From Nocardia niwae NBRC 108934 = DSM 45340 (lineage in GTDB: Bacteria > Actinomycetota > Actinomycetes > Mycobacteriales > Mycobacteriaceae), in assembly GCF_001613465.1 (NCBI RefSeq), contig NZ_BDCK01000015.1, forward strand, positions 186,001 to 250,000: a stretch of 64,000 bases of DNA, in the 5' to 3' direction. Made by a program: the position numbers and the translations under genes. Positions 24,370 through 32,993 of this stretch are shown piece by piece. Numbering within the stretch: position 1 is the stretch's first letter; every line of letters begins with the position of its first letter. Below the pieces are notes generated by a model, which saw nothing but the letters and a program-made list of their open reading frames with translations, did no database searches and was not told the DNA's origin.

Positions 24370-24407
24370 GCGTACACTGTACCCGGATTCATGCGTACGA
24401 CGTACGC
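24370..24407. promoter_or_regulatory. palindromic operator between tetR and MFS pump genes
   Basis: GCGTAC-GAC-GTACGC at 24393-24407 is a perfect 15-base palindrome. A related copy, GCGTACACTGTAC at 24370-24382, sits at the tetR start codon, and both are preceded by CAT. The spacing between the GTAC elements is 18-23 bases. This is a typical TetR tandem operator covering both divergent promoters. Confidence 0.65.
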
Positions 24408-24429
24408 GTCAGCGAGAGGATGTTGGGCA

Positions 24430-25902
24430 ATGACAGACGTGCAGCCGGTGCGAACCGCGCCGTCCACCACGGGCTCGCGCCGCGCCTGGCTCGGCCTCGC
24501 GGTCCTGCTGCTGCCGGTGCTGCTGGTGTCGATGGACATCTCGGTGCTGTTCCTCGCGCTGCCGACGCTGACGCTCGATCTCGACCCCTCGGCGGATCAG
24601 CAGCTGTGGATCCTGGACATCTACGGGTTCCTGATCGCGGGCCTGCTGATCACCATGGGCAATCTCGGCGACCGGATCGGGCGGCGCAACATCCTGCTGG
24701 CGGGTGCCGCGGTCTTCGGCATCGCGTCGGTGATCGCCGGGTTCGCGCCCAGCGCGGGTGTGCTGATCGCGGCGCGGGCGCTGATGGGCATCGGCGGCGC
24801 GACGCTGCTGCCGTCCAGCCTGGCGTTGATCTCGAGCCTGTTCCCGGATGTCAGGCAGCGAGCCGCCGCGATCGGCGTCTGGACGGCGTTCTTCGCCGGT
24901 GGCTCGGCCGTGGGGCCGGTCATCGGAGGCATGCTGCTGCACCACTTCTGGTGGGGTTCGGTGTTCCTCATCAACATCCCGGTGCTGCTGGTCCTGCTCG
25001 CTTTCGGACCGCTCGTGCTGCCGGAGCACCGGGCCGGGGCGCGAGGGCCGCTGGACCTGCCGAGCGTCGCCCTGTCGATCGGCGGCATCCTGCCGGTGGT
25101 GTACGGCATCAAGCGCGCCGCCACCGAAGGCGTCGATGCGCAGGCGGTCGTCGTCGCGCTGATCGGCGCGGTGCTCCTGACCGTATTCGTGCGCAGGCAG
25201 CGGCACCTCGAGGAGCCGCTGCTGGATCTGCGGTTGTTCACCCGGCCGCAATTCTCGGTCGCCATCGGCGCCAGCCTGACCGGCATGATGTCACTGGCCG
25301 GGATGAGTTATCTGACCAGCACCTATCTGCAGTCGGTGACCGGGCGTACGCCGTTGGCGGCGGCGCTGCTCGGCATTCCGATGGCGATCGCGGTATTCGT
25401 CTGCTCGGTGGGCGGCGCCCGGGTCGGGCATCGCTTCGGCGCCCGCGCCACCTTCGTGTTCGCCCTGCTCGCCTCCGCGGCGGGCAACCTGATGCTGCTC
25501 GGTGTCGGCGCGCACGACGGACTCTGGTGGTATCTGGCTGGATCCACGATCGCCGGAGTCGGCTACGGTCTGTCCTTCACGCTGGTGTCCGAGGTCGCGG
25601 TGTCCTCGGTGCCGCCGGAACGGGCCGGGTCGGCGGTGGGCATCTCGGAGACCAGCTTCGAACTGGGAAACGCGCTGGGCCTGGCGCTGCTCGGTTCGCT
25701 CGCCGCGCTGATCTTCCGGTCCGGAGGCGACTACTCGGCGACCCTCGGCGAGACCATCCAGCAGGCCGGCGGCGACACTGCGCTGATCGAGGCGGCGCGC
25801 GGGTCCTTCGTCGACGGCATGCACGTCGCGGTGGCCGTCGGCGCGACAGCGCTCACCGCGATGGCGCTGATCGCTCGCTTCGCTTCGCCCCGCAGGCACT
25901 GA
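24430..25902 (+). CDS. MFS multidrug-type exporter (DHA2/EmrB-QacA family)
   Basis: A 490-residue 14-helix transporter of the major facilitator superfamily, driven by proton motive force. Motif A is seen as GNLGDRIGRRNILL after helix 2, motif D1 near the first helix (LLVSMDISVLFLALPTL), and motif C in helix 5 (GGSAVGPVIGGML). The first helix carries the Asp conserved in multidrug pumps. Divergent control by the TetR at 23695 supports an efflux role. The ATG at 24430 starts close before the first helix; GAGAGG lies 10 bases upstream, slightly far. Confidence 0.92.
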   Translation: MTDVQPVRTAPSTTGSRRAWLGLAVLLLPVLLVSMDISVLFLALPTLTLDLDPSADQQLWILDIYGFLIAGLLITMGNLGDRIGRRNILLAGAAVFGIASVIAGFAPSAGVLIAARALMGIGGATLLPSSLALISSLFPDVRQRAAAIGVWTAFFAGGSAVGPVIGGMLLHHFWWGSVFLINIPVLLVLLAFGPLVLPEHRAGARGPLDLPSVALSIGGILPVVYGIKRAATEGVDAQAVVVALIGAVLLTVFVRRQRHLEEPLLDLRLFTRPQFSVAIGASLTGMMSLAGMSYLTSTYLQSVTGRTPLAAALLGIPMAIAVFVCSVGGARVGHRFGARATFVFALLASAAGNLMLLGVGAHDGLWWYLAGSTIAGVGYGLSFTLVSEVAVSSVPPERAGSAVGISETSFELGNALGLALLGSLAALIFRSGGDYSATLGETIQQAGGDTALIEAARGSFVDGMHVAVAVGATALTAMALIARFASPRRH

Positions 25903-25909
25903 GCCGGGA

Positions 25910-26638
25910 TCAGCGGCCGAACACCGTCGCCACGATCTCGGCCGCCCAGCGGTTCATCGGCCGGATGATCGTGCCGTGCACCCAGCGAACCGGGCGCACC
26001 ACCAGGGCATCCGAGATGACCGCCAGGGCGGCGAAGACCGGACGCAGCACGTAGCGGTGCAGCGCCCGGCATGGAAGCACCACGAGGACGCCCACGACGA
26101 GGGTGGCCACCCGCCACCCGTATCGTGCGGTCGTGCGCAGCACGCTCCACAGCGGGCGCAGCACCCAGCGCCACAGTTGCGACAGCGGCCAGACGATCAG
26201 CCACTCCACGATGCGAAGACACACCCACGCGATGGCGTAGGCGACCGGGTAAACCACCCAGCGCAGCAGCCAAGCCCCCAGGGGACGAATGACCCTGCGC
26301 CACAAGAAGATCTCCACCGCCCGCCGCAGCGGTCGCAACAGGTACTCGAGCAGGAAGGACAGGAGCGGTGTGAGCACCAAGCCCCACAGCAGATGCTGGA
26401 TCACCCAGCCCCACAGGAAATCCTTCGCCACGATCCAAGCCGGCCGCAGCACCCAGTGCCGGATCAGCTCGGCCGCCGGAACCAGCAGGTACCGCGCGAC
26501 ATACCCGAGCGCCGCTCCGATGGCGCGGCCCAGCAGGAGAATGCCTTCCCACAGCAGACGAATCGGCACCAGCACCGCGACCGCGATTCCGCGCGCGATC
26601 CACTGTGCGATCGAGACCTGCGAATCAGGTGCCGACAC
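25910..26638 (-). CDS. Trp-rich membrane-associated protein with repeated Arg-Pro motifs
   Basis: A 242-residue protein made of seven hydrophobic amphipathic segments, each ending in the same short motif: VLRPAW, LLRPLR, VIRPLG, VLRPLW, VLRPVF, VVRPVR, IIRPMN. Tryptophan is very frequent. The spacing of 20-35 residues suggests re-entrant or interfacial helices rather than classical spanning ones. It starts at a GTG with GAGGGGGGA upstream; the frame continues far upstream but loses coding character. No family name is known to me. It converges with the MFS pump eight bases away. Confidence 0.75.
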   Translation of the reverse strand: MSAPDSQVSIAQWIARGIAVAVLVPIRLLWEGILLLGRAIGAALGYVARYLLVPAAELIRHWVLRPAWIVAKDFLWGWVIQHLLWGLVLTPLLSFLLEYLLRPLRRAVEIFLWRRVIRPLGAWLLRWVVYPVAYAIAWVCLRIVEWLIVWPLSQLWRWVLRPLWSVLRTTARYGWRVATLVVGVLVVLPCRALHRYVLRPVFAALAVISDALVVRPVRWVHGTIIRPMNRWAAEIVATVFGR

Positions 26639-26740
26639 CGTGTCCCCCCTCGGCTGACCGCCTGGGCAAAGGCCCTGGCGAAAGAGTCTGTGCGGTCCCG
26701 ACATTCGATCACACGGCCGCCGACGAGCGCGTGAGTAGAA

Positions 26741-27124
26741 ATGCTCGAGCCGCGCACCGGCGCGCCTCCCGCAGGCCGAGCGCTGCTCGACGCGCTGCCG
26801 AGCTTTTTCGATCCGCAGATCCTCGTCGTCACGCCGACGACGAGCCGGTGCGTCACCCGTGTGGAATTCGTCGCCGCCGCCCGCGCGCGGGCCCGCGGAC
26901 TCGCCGCTCCGCGCGCGACGCTGGTCGCGCAGTCCACGATCGAACTGGGCGGGCACTGCTGGCTCACCTCGACGCAGTGGACGATGGCTCTCGCGGACGC
27001 AGCCGCGTTCGACCTCTTCAGCGATCTCCTGGTCCGGCACGCCGCCGGCGCGCTGAGCATCGCCGCCTGCCTCACCCGGCAAGACCTGCCGCGACTCGTA
27101 CGGGCCAGGTCGCGGGCGGACTGA
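26741..27124 (+). CDS. small hypothetical protein, possibly NTF2-like
   Basis: A 127-residue protein with good coding bias and no signal peptide. The middle (RCVTRVEFVAAARARARG ... ATLVAQSTIELGGHCWLTSTQWTM) resembles the strand-rich half of SnoaL/NTF2-like folds, but without the usual conserved pocket residues, so this is only a guess. It is divergent from the Arg-Pro repeat gene and 49 bases upstream of the SDR. No clear ribosome binding site precedes the ATG. Confidence 0.55.
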   Translation: MLEPRTGAPPAGRALLDALPSFFDPQILVVTPTTSRCVTRVEFVAAARARARGLAAPRATLVAQSTIELGGHCWLTSTQWTMALADAAAFDLFSDLLVRHAAGALSIAACLTRQDLPRLVRARSRAD

Positions 27125-27173
27125 TCGCGCGAACTCCGGGTGGGCGCCCCGGACGACGCCTACAGTCGAATTC

Positions 27174-28043
27174 GTGAACCGAGCCCGGGCCTCGAGCAAC
27201 GGTCGACCGGTCGCCGAACGGGTGGCGGCGCGGCTGCTGTACCCCACGTCGCGTCCGCGAGACGAGGCGTTGCGCGCGGCGGTCGGCGGCAAGATCGTGC
27301 TGGTCACCGGTTCGTCACACGGCATAGGCAAGGCCAGCGCACGCAGACTGGCCGCGGCGGGCGCGACCGTGCTGCTCGTGGCCCGCTCCGGCGGCGAACT
27401 CGAGCGGCTGGCCGCGGAGATCACCGCCGCGGGCGGCGTCGCCCACACCTACCCCACCGATCTCACGGACATGGACGCCGTCGAACGGCTCGGCCGGTTG
27501 CTCCTCGACGAACACGGCCACCTCGACGTCGTGATCAACAACGCGGGCAAGTCGATCCGCCGTCCGATCGACGAGTCCTACGATCGTTTCCACGATTTCA
27601 CCCGCACCATCGAGGTGAACTACCTCGGTCCGGTGCGCTTGCTGCTCACGCTGTTGCCCGCCATGCGCGCGCGGCGACAGGGGCACCTCGTCAACGTGTC
27701 GACCTGGGGCGTGCGTATGCCGCCCGCACCGCGCTGGGCCGCCTACGGTGCGTCCAAATCGGCCTTCGACGTCTGGTTGCGCAGTGTGGCGTCCGAGGTG
27801 TCCGCCGACGGCGTCACCACCACCTCGATCTACCTGCCGCTCGTGCACACCAGGATGAGCGCGCCCACCGATTTCAGCGGCGTCCCTGGGCTGACCGTGG
27901 CCGAGGCGGCCGACCTGGTCTGCCACGCGGTGACCGCGAAGCCGCGGGAAATCGCCCCGTGGTGGTCGGGGCCGGTGCAGGCGTGGACCGATCTCACCCG
28001 CGGCCGCGCCCAGCGATTCATGGAGCGCGCCTTCCGTCGCTGA
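27174..28043 (+). CDS. short-chain dehydrogenase/reductase
   Basis: A 289-residue SDR with an N-terminal extension of about 36 residues before the cofactor motif GSSHGIG (about 46-52). NNAG follows at about 123, and the catalytic Ser and Tyr-x-x-x-Lys lie in NVSTWGV and YGASKSAF. The Arg in LVARSG after beta 2 suggests NADPH. It resembles mycobacterial SDRs linked to fatty acyl metabolism, but the substrate is unknown. A GTG start is used. In M. tuberculosis the place just upstream of ureF is taken by ureC; here it is this gene. Confidence 0.9.
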   Translation: MNRARASSNGRPVAERVAARLLYPTSRPRDEALRAAVGGKIVLVTGSSHGIGKASARRLAAAGATVLLVARSGGELERLAAEITAAGGVAHTYPTDLTDMDAVERLGRLLLDEHGHLDVVINNAGKSIRRPIDESYDRFHDFTRTIEVNYLGPVRLLLTLLPAMRARRQGHLVNVSTWGVRMPPAPRWAAYGASKSAFDVWLRSVASEVSADGVTTTSIYLPLVHTRMSAPTDFSGVPGLTVAEAADLVCHAVTAKPREIAPWWSGPVQAWTDLTRGRAQRFMERAFRR

Positions 28044-28094
28044 CCGGAAACCAGCGGGACATCCGGTCGACACGCCGGGACATAGGATCGACGG

Positions 28095-28760
28095 ATGGGT
28101 GAACCCGCTGCGACCGATCCGGCGGCGTCCGGCTTGACGATGTTGCTGGCGCTCGCCGACTCGCGACTGCCGATCGGCGGTCACGTGCACTCCGGCGGTG
28201 TGGAGGAAGCCGTCGTCTCCGGCGTGGTCCGCGACGTCGCGACCGTGGAGCTGTACCTGCGCCGCCGGATCCGGACCTCGGGGCTGGTGGCCGCGTCGCT
28301 CGCCGCGGCGGTGTGCGCGGGCGAGCTGGATCCGGCTCGGGCCGAGGCGGAAGCCGACGCGCGCACGCCCGCACCCGCGGCTCGGACCGCATCCCGAGCC
28401 CAGGGCCGCGGCCTGGCGCGCCTGGCCAAACAGGTATGGCCCCGGCACGATTGGTCGCCGCTCGGCACGACACCGCATCTGTCCACGGTGTTCGGGATGG
28501 TCGGCGCGGCCGCCGCGGTGCCGCCCGGGGAGATCGCGGGCGTGGTCGTCTACACGACGCTCACCGGCGCCGCCACCGCGGCACAGCGTTTGCTGGCTTT
28601 GGACCCAGCCGCGATCGCCGCCTGCACGATCCGGCTGGCCTGCCTGTGCGACCGCGTCGCCGCCGAGGCCGCGACCGGTCTCGCCGCGATGTCCGATCCG
28701 CTGCAGGACGTGCTCGCCGAGCGCCATCGGCAGCGGGACATGCCCCTGTTCGCGAGCTGA
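28095..28760 (+). CDS. ureF: urease accessory protein UreF
   Basis: A 221-residue, all-helical nickel-insertion factor. The family start [27 protein letters not shown] is clear, and the C-terminal helices contain [24 protein letters not shown], typical of UreF. In the urease maturation complex it activates the UreG GTPase together with UreD. It is followed 25 bases later by ureG. The structural genes ureA, ureB and ureC that normally precede it are missing from this window. Confidence 0.93.
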   Translation: MGEPAATDPAASGLTMLLALADSRLPIGGHVHSGGVEEAVVSGVVRDVATVELYLRRRIRTSGLVAASLAAAVCAGELDPARAEAEADARTPAPAARTASRAQGRGLARLAKQVWPRHDWSPLGTTPHLSTVFGMVGAAAAVPPGEIAGVVVYTTLTGAATAAQRLLALDPAAIAACTIRLACLCDRVAAEAATGLAAMSDPLQDVLAERHRQRDMPLFAS

Positions 28761-28785
28761 AGCCCCGGAAGAAGGAGACCGCGCC

Positions 28786-29499
28786 ATGCCCCCGCACCTG
28801 ATCGACGGTGAGCCGCACGACCACGGTCACGAACGGCCGAAACGGACCCGCACGCCCGGGGAGGCGCTGCGCATCGGCATCGGCGGCCCCGTCGGCTCGG
28901 GCAAGACCGCGCTGGTGGCCGCGCTGTGCAGGCAGTTGCGCGACGAGCTGTCGCTGGCGGTGCTGACCAACGACATCTACACCACCGAGGACGCCGATTT
29001 CCTGCGCAGGCACGCGGTCCTGCCGGACGAGCGGATCGCCGCCGTGCAGACCGGCGGCTGCCCGCACACCGCCATCCGCGACGACATCACCGCCAACCTC
29101 GACGCCATCGACGATCTCGTCGCCGCCAACCCGCCACTGGATCTGATCCTGGTCGAATCCGGCGGCGACAATCTGACCGCGACCTTCTCCTCCGGCCTGA
29201 TCGACGTGCAGATCTTCGTGGTGGACGTGGCGGGCGGCGACAAGGTGCCACGCAAAGGCGGCCCGGGCGTGACCTTCTCGGACCTGCTCGTGGTCAACAA
29301 GACCGATCTGGCGCCGCTGGTCGGCGCGGATCTCGGCGTGATGGAGCGGGACGCGGCGCGGGTGCGTGGCGAGCGGCCGACGGTGCTCGTCTCGCTCACC
29401 GACGACCCCGCGGCGACGCCGGTGCTGGCCTGGGTGCGCGAGCAGCTGCGCGCGGTCACCGAGCAGGATCACGCCGCCGAATCCGCCGCTGCGCACTGA
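28786..29499 (+). CDS. ureG: urease accessory GTPase UreG
   Basis: A 237-residue SIMIBI-class GTPase that delivers nickel to urease. The P-loop is [11 protein letters not shown] near residue 30. The metal-binding CPH is in [19 protein letters not shown] follows, and the base-recognition motif is NKTDL. The N-terminus carries a short His-rich stretch (PHDHGHERP) that could store nickel. AAGAAGGAG precedes the ATG. The gene sits between ureF and ureD in the usual actinobacterial order. Confidence 0.96.
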   Translation: MPPHLIDGEPHDHGHERPKRTRTPGEALRIGIGGPVGSGKTALVAALCRQLRDELSLAVLTNDIYTTEDADFLRRHAVLPDERIAAVQTGGCPHTAIRDDITANLDAIDDLVAANPPLDLILVESGGDNLTATFSSGLIDVQIFVVDVAGGDKVPRKGGPGVTFSDLLVVNKTDLAPLVGADLGVMERDAARVRGERPTVLVSLTDDPAATPVLAWVREQLRAVTEQDHAAESAAAH

Positions 29500-29508
29500 G
29501 CGTCGCTG

Positions 29509-30189
29509 TTGCGCACCGAATTACGAATAGTCGCCCGCCCGGAGGCGCTCCCGGAGATCCACGCCAGCGGTGGGTTGTCCGCCCGCCGCACCGGCCCGCG
29601 AGCGGTCCATCTGATCGGCACCGCCGCCACGCCGCTGGGCGGAGACGAGCTCGACGTCGTGATCGTGGTCGCGCCGGGGGCCGAATTGGTCGTGCGCTCG
29701 GTCGCGGCCACGCTCGCGCTGCCGGGCCCGGCGACGTCGCTGTCGTCCGGACGCTGGCATCTGGATGTCGGTAGCGGGGGAGTGCTGGATTTCGATCCCG
29801 AGCCGATGATCGTGGCCGGCGGCGCGCGGCACCACACGGTCACCACGATCCGGCTGGGCTCCGGCGCCCGGCTGCGCATGCGCGAACGCGTCCAGCTGGG
29901 ACGCGCCGGTGAGGACGGCGGCGAGTGGCAAGGAGACCTGATCGCCGACGTGGACGACCTCCCGCTGCTGCGCCACCGGCTGGCGCTGGGCGCGGGCACA
30001 CCGGCGGATGACGCGCTGTCCGCGCCGCGTGCCCTGGAGAGTGAACTCGTCTATCCGGACGAGCGCGCCGCGACGACAACCGGATTGACGCAGACCCGGC
30101 TGCCGCTGGCGGCGGGCGGCAGTCTGTTCACCCGCACGGGGTCGCTGCTGCGCGTCTCCGGGGCGGAACACGTCGAGGTGAACAGCTGA
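29509..30189 (+). CDS. ureD: urease accessory protein UreD
   Basis: A 226-residue member of the UreD/UreH family, the scaffold carrying nickel from UreG to apo-urease. Beta-rich segments typical of the family are seen, including HHTVTTIRLGSGARLRMRERVQLGRAGE near the middle. It begins at a TTG nine bases after the ureG stop. The family is quite divergent in actinobacteria, but position confirms the call. It ends 108 bases before a strong bidirectional terminator. Confidence 0.88.
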   Translation: MRTELRIVARPEALPEIHASGGLSARRTGPRAVHLIGTAATPLGGDELDVVIVVAPGAELVVRSVAATLALPGPATSLSSGRWHLDVGSGGVLDFDPEPMIVAGGARHHTVTTIRLGSGARLRMRERVQLGRAGEDGGEWQGDLIADVDDLPLLRHRLALGAGTPADDALSAPRALESELVYPDERAATTTGLTQTRLPLAAGGSLFTRTGSLLRVSGAEHVEVNS

Positions 30190-30296
30190 TCGACGTCCAC
30201 ACCCCGGGCGGACTGTCGGGTGCGGCCACGGACGGTCCCGCGCCGCATGTGGGATTCGTTGCCTACAGGTGTAATTCGACCGAGACCTGGAGAAAG

Positions 30297-30338
30297 AAAG
30301 GGTGGGAGCCCGACAGCGTCGTCGGGTTCCCACCCTTT
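30297..30338. terminator. bidirectional terminator between ureD and the exported protein gene
   Basis: An 18-bp stem (30297-30314 with 30321-30338, one G-T pair) and a 6-base loop. The stem begins AAAGGGTGGGA and ends TCCCACCCTTT, so each strand ends in a short T-run, as expected for a terminator working in both directions between convergent genes. Confidence 0.88.
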
Positions 30339-30366
30339 CGGCTCGTTCCTCGGAAACATCATCCGA

Positions 30367-31230
30367 TCAGCCGTCGGCCTGCTCGGGGGCCGTCTCCGCC
30401 TCCGGTGCGACCTCGGGAGCAGGCTCGGCGGACTCCGCCGGGGCCTGCTCCGGCCCGCTGAGTGCCCGTGGCGGCGCGCTGAGCGCGTGCACCGCACCGA
30501 GTCCCGCGCCGATGCCAGCGCCGATGGCCGACAGCGGGGCGGCCATCAGGGCAGCACCGTAGGCGGCTCCGATCGGGCCCGCGGCGAGGCCGATCGGCGC
30601 GAACGGCAGTCCGATGGCCAGGGCGAGACCGCCGCCGACGGCTGCACCGAACAGTGCGAACGGGCTCGCGAACACGAAGCCCGCCGCCGCGCCGATCGCG
30701 GCGGCGCCCACGGTCTGGCTCGCCACCCGATCGGACCGGGTGCGCTCCATGCCGACGGAGTCGAGGAATGTCGCGATATTCGCCTCGGCCGTCGCCGCGC
30801 CGTCGTTGAGCTGGATCGCCTGCTCCCGGTAGAGCCACTCCGGTGCGTCGACCTGCACGTCACCGAACCGCAACTTGTGGGGTGGCGGCGCGATCGGCGG
30901 CACGGGAGCGACGGGAACGGGGGCGTGCAGGCCTTCCAGCGGAGCCAAGTACTTCGGGTCCGGCAACGGACGCGCCCACTGCAACGAACTCAGGATGTCG
31001 TCCGGGATCCGCAGACCCTCGTACGGGCGCACGTTCGGCGCCTCGGCCGCGGGCCACTGGGCCTGTTGCTCGGCGGCGTCCGCCCGGGTCACCGGAACGG
31101 GGCGATCGGGCTCGGCGTTCGCGGTCCCGGTTCCCACCAGCGCGAGAACGAGAGGAACCGTGCCCACGGCAACCAGGGAGCCCAGTTTCGGCCGGTGCGG
31201 TTTGGGTGTTCGATGCTTGCCCGTGCCCAT
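30367..31230 (-). CDS. exported glycine/alanine-rich protein of unknown function
   Basis: A 287-residue protein with a signal peptide after a basic start (MGTGKHRTPKPHRPK, hydrophobic core about 17-35, cleavage near TANA). A Pro-rich mature region (about 40-115) leads to a hydrophobic Gly/Ala domain with glycine-zipper patterning (about 165-240, GAAAIGAAAGFVFASPFALFGA). The tail is Glu/Pro/Ala-rich and acidic. Proteins with this layout seem typical of Nocardia surfaces, but no function is established. The zipper region could insert in or oligomerise at a membrane. Confidence 0.82.
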   Translation of the reverse strand: MGTGKHRTPKPHRPKLGSLVAVGTVPLVLALVGTGTANAEPDRPVPVTRADAAEQQAQWPAAEAPNVRPYEGLRIPDDILSSLQWARPLPDPKYLAPLEGLHAPVPVAPVPPIAPPPHKLRFGDVQVDAPEWLYREQAIQLNDGAATAEANIATFLDSVGMERTRSDRVASQTVGAAAIGAAAGFVFASPFALFGAAVGGGLALAIGLPFAPIGLAAGPIGAAYGAALMAAPLSAIGAGIGAGLGAVHALSAPPRALSGPEQAPAESAEPAPEVAPEAETAPEQADG

Positions 31231-31330
31231 AGATCACCTTTCATCCGAAGGAGACGTCGACGCCTCACATTCGGATCCGTTGGCGACCTGGATTGGTCGA
31301 ACGCGCGATCCCCAGCGCGCCCGGCGCCTG

Positions 31331-32764
31331 TCAGCCGGCTTTGGCGTCCGTATGCGCCTTGTCCACGGCGACGCGGCTGTTGGTGGACGCGCCGAGCGCG
31401 GCGGCGAGTTGTTCGGCGTCCTCGTCGTCGCCGTTGCTGATCGCCTCCAAGGCCAGACGGGCGAACACCCACTGTTCGGTAGCCGCCATCTGCCCGCGAC
31501 TGCGGCCGAGGAAGGTGACGAACCACTGGATCACTGTGACGATCCGGCTGCGGTAGCCGACCAGGTAGTACAGGTGCAGCGCCAGCCAGGCCAGCCAGGC
31601 GATGAACCCGCCGAACTCCAGCTTGCCCACCTGGCACACGGCGCTGAACCGCGAGATCGTGGCCATGCTGCCCTTGTTGAAGTACTTGAACGGCTTGCGT
31701 TCCTGCGGGGCCTGGCCCTTCAGCCCCGCCTTGATCTGCTTGGCGGCGTAAGTCGCGCCCTGGATGGCGCCTTGCGCCTGGCCGGGCACATTCGGCACCG
31801 ACATCAGATCGCCGACCACGAAGACGTTCGGATGGCCCTGCACGGTCAGATCCGGTTCGACCACGACCCGCCCGGCGCGGTCGACCTCGGTGCCGTCGGA
31901 CTGGTCGGCGATCATCTTGCCCAGCGGGCTGGCTTGCACGCCCGCAGACCAGACTTTGCACGCCGACTCGATGCGGCGGATTGTGCCGTCGGAATCCTTC
32001 ACCGTGACGCCCAACGCGTCGACGTCGATCACCATGGCGTTGAGCTGGATCTCCACGCCCATCTTCTCCAGCCTGCGTTCGGCCTTGCCGCCGAGTTTCG
32101 GCCCCATCGGCCCGAGCACCGCGCCCGCGCCCTCGATCAGCACGACCCGCGCGTCGCGCGGATCGATGTTGTGGAAGGTGCCCTCCAGCGTGCGGTCGGA
32201 CAGCTCGGCGATCTGCCCCGCCAGCTCCACGCCGGTCGGCCCGGCGCCGACGATGACGAAGGTCAGCAGCCGGTCGCGCTCCTCCTGGGTGGTCGCGAGT
32301 TCGGCCTGCTCGAAGGCGCCGAGGATCCGGCCGCGTAGCTCGAGCGCGTCATCGATGGTCTTCATGCCGGGCGCGTAGGTGGCGAACCGGTCGTTGCCGA
32401 AGTAGGACTGCTGGGCGCCGGTCGCCACGATCAGGCTGTCGAACGGGGTGACCGTGTCCTGGTCGAGCAGGCGCGAGGTCACCGTGTTGTTCGTCAGGTC
32501 GATGTCGGTGACCTCGCCTAGTAGCACCTGCGCGTTCTTCTGCTTGCGCAGCACCAGCCGGGTGGCGGGCGCGATCTCGCCGACCGAGAGGATGCCGGTG
32601 GCGACCTGATAGAGCAGCGGCTGGAACAGGTGGGTCGAGGTCTTCGAGATCAGCGTGACGTCGACGTCGGCGCGCTTGAGGTGCTTGGTGCCGAACAGGC
32701 CGCCGAAGCCCGAGCCGATCACCACCACCCGGTGCCGGCCGTTCTCGACAGTCTGAGTGCTCAT
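31331..32764 (-). CDS. ndh: type II NADH dehydrogenase
   Basis: A single-subunit, non-proton-pumping NADH:quinone oxidoreductase, 477 residues, equivalent to Rv1854c. The FAD-binding motif VVIGSGFGGLFGTKHL is at residues 14-29, the NAD-binding motif VIVGAGPTGVELAGQIAEL lies near residue 168, and the second FAD motif is VFVVGDLM. The quinone-site segment AIQGATYAAKQI follows. The C-terminal hydrophobic helices (about 385-425) anchor it to the membrane face. Location next to ureD is the tubercle-bacillus order. Confidence 0.96.
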   Translation of the reverse strand: MSTQTVENGRHRVVVIGSGFGGLFGTKHLKRADVDVTLISKTSTHLFQPLLYQVATGILSVGEIAPATRLVLRKQKNAQVLLGEVTDIDLTNNTVTSRLLDQDTVTPFDSLIVATGAQQSYFGNDRFATYAPGMKTIDDALELRGRILGAFEQAELATTQEERDRLLTFVIVGAGPTGVELAGQIAELSDRTLEGTFHNIDPRDARVVLIEGAGAVLGPMGPKLGGKAERRLEKMGVEIQLNAMVIDVDALGVTVKDSDGTIRRIESACKVWSAGVQASPLGKMIADQSDGTEVDRAGRVVVEPDLTVQGHPNVFVVGDLMSVPNVPGQAQGAIQGATYAAKQIKAGLKGQAPQERKPFKYFNKGSMATISRFSAVCQVGKLEFGGFIAWLAWLALHLYYLVGYRSRIVTVIQWFVTFLGRSRGQMAATEQWVFARLALEAISNGDDEDAEQLAAALGASTNSRVAVDKAHTDAKAG

Positions 32765-32993
32765 CGTCCTGCTCCTCGATGGACCTTGGGGGTCGTCCCC
32801 GGCGGCGGTTCCTGACAGCTAAACCGTAGCCGCCGCGCCGGGCAGCGTCACGGCGAGATCCCCGTTCCTGGCGTGTTGCGGTGCGAGGTCTCACCGTCAC
32901 CGGGGCGGCGCGGGGAGGTTCGGCGCGGCCGAACCGGCCGAGCGGGAGAGGTGCAGAGCCTACGATGGTAGCTGTCGCTCAGGGAGGATTGCC

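Noticed and set aside
27174..28094. A remnant of ureC upstream of ureF
   Set aside because: The region is fully occupied by an intact SDR gene, and no urease alpha-subunit motif was found in any frame.
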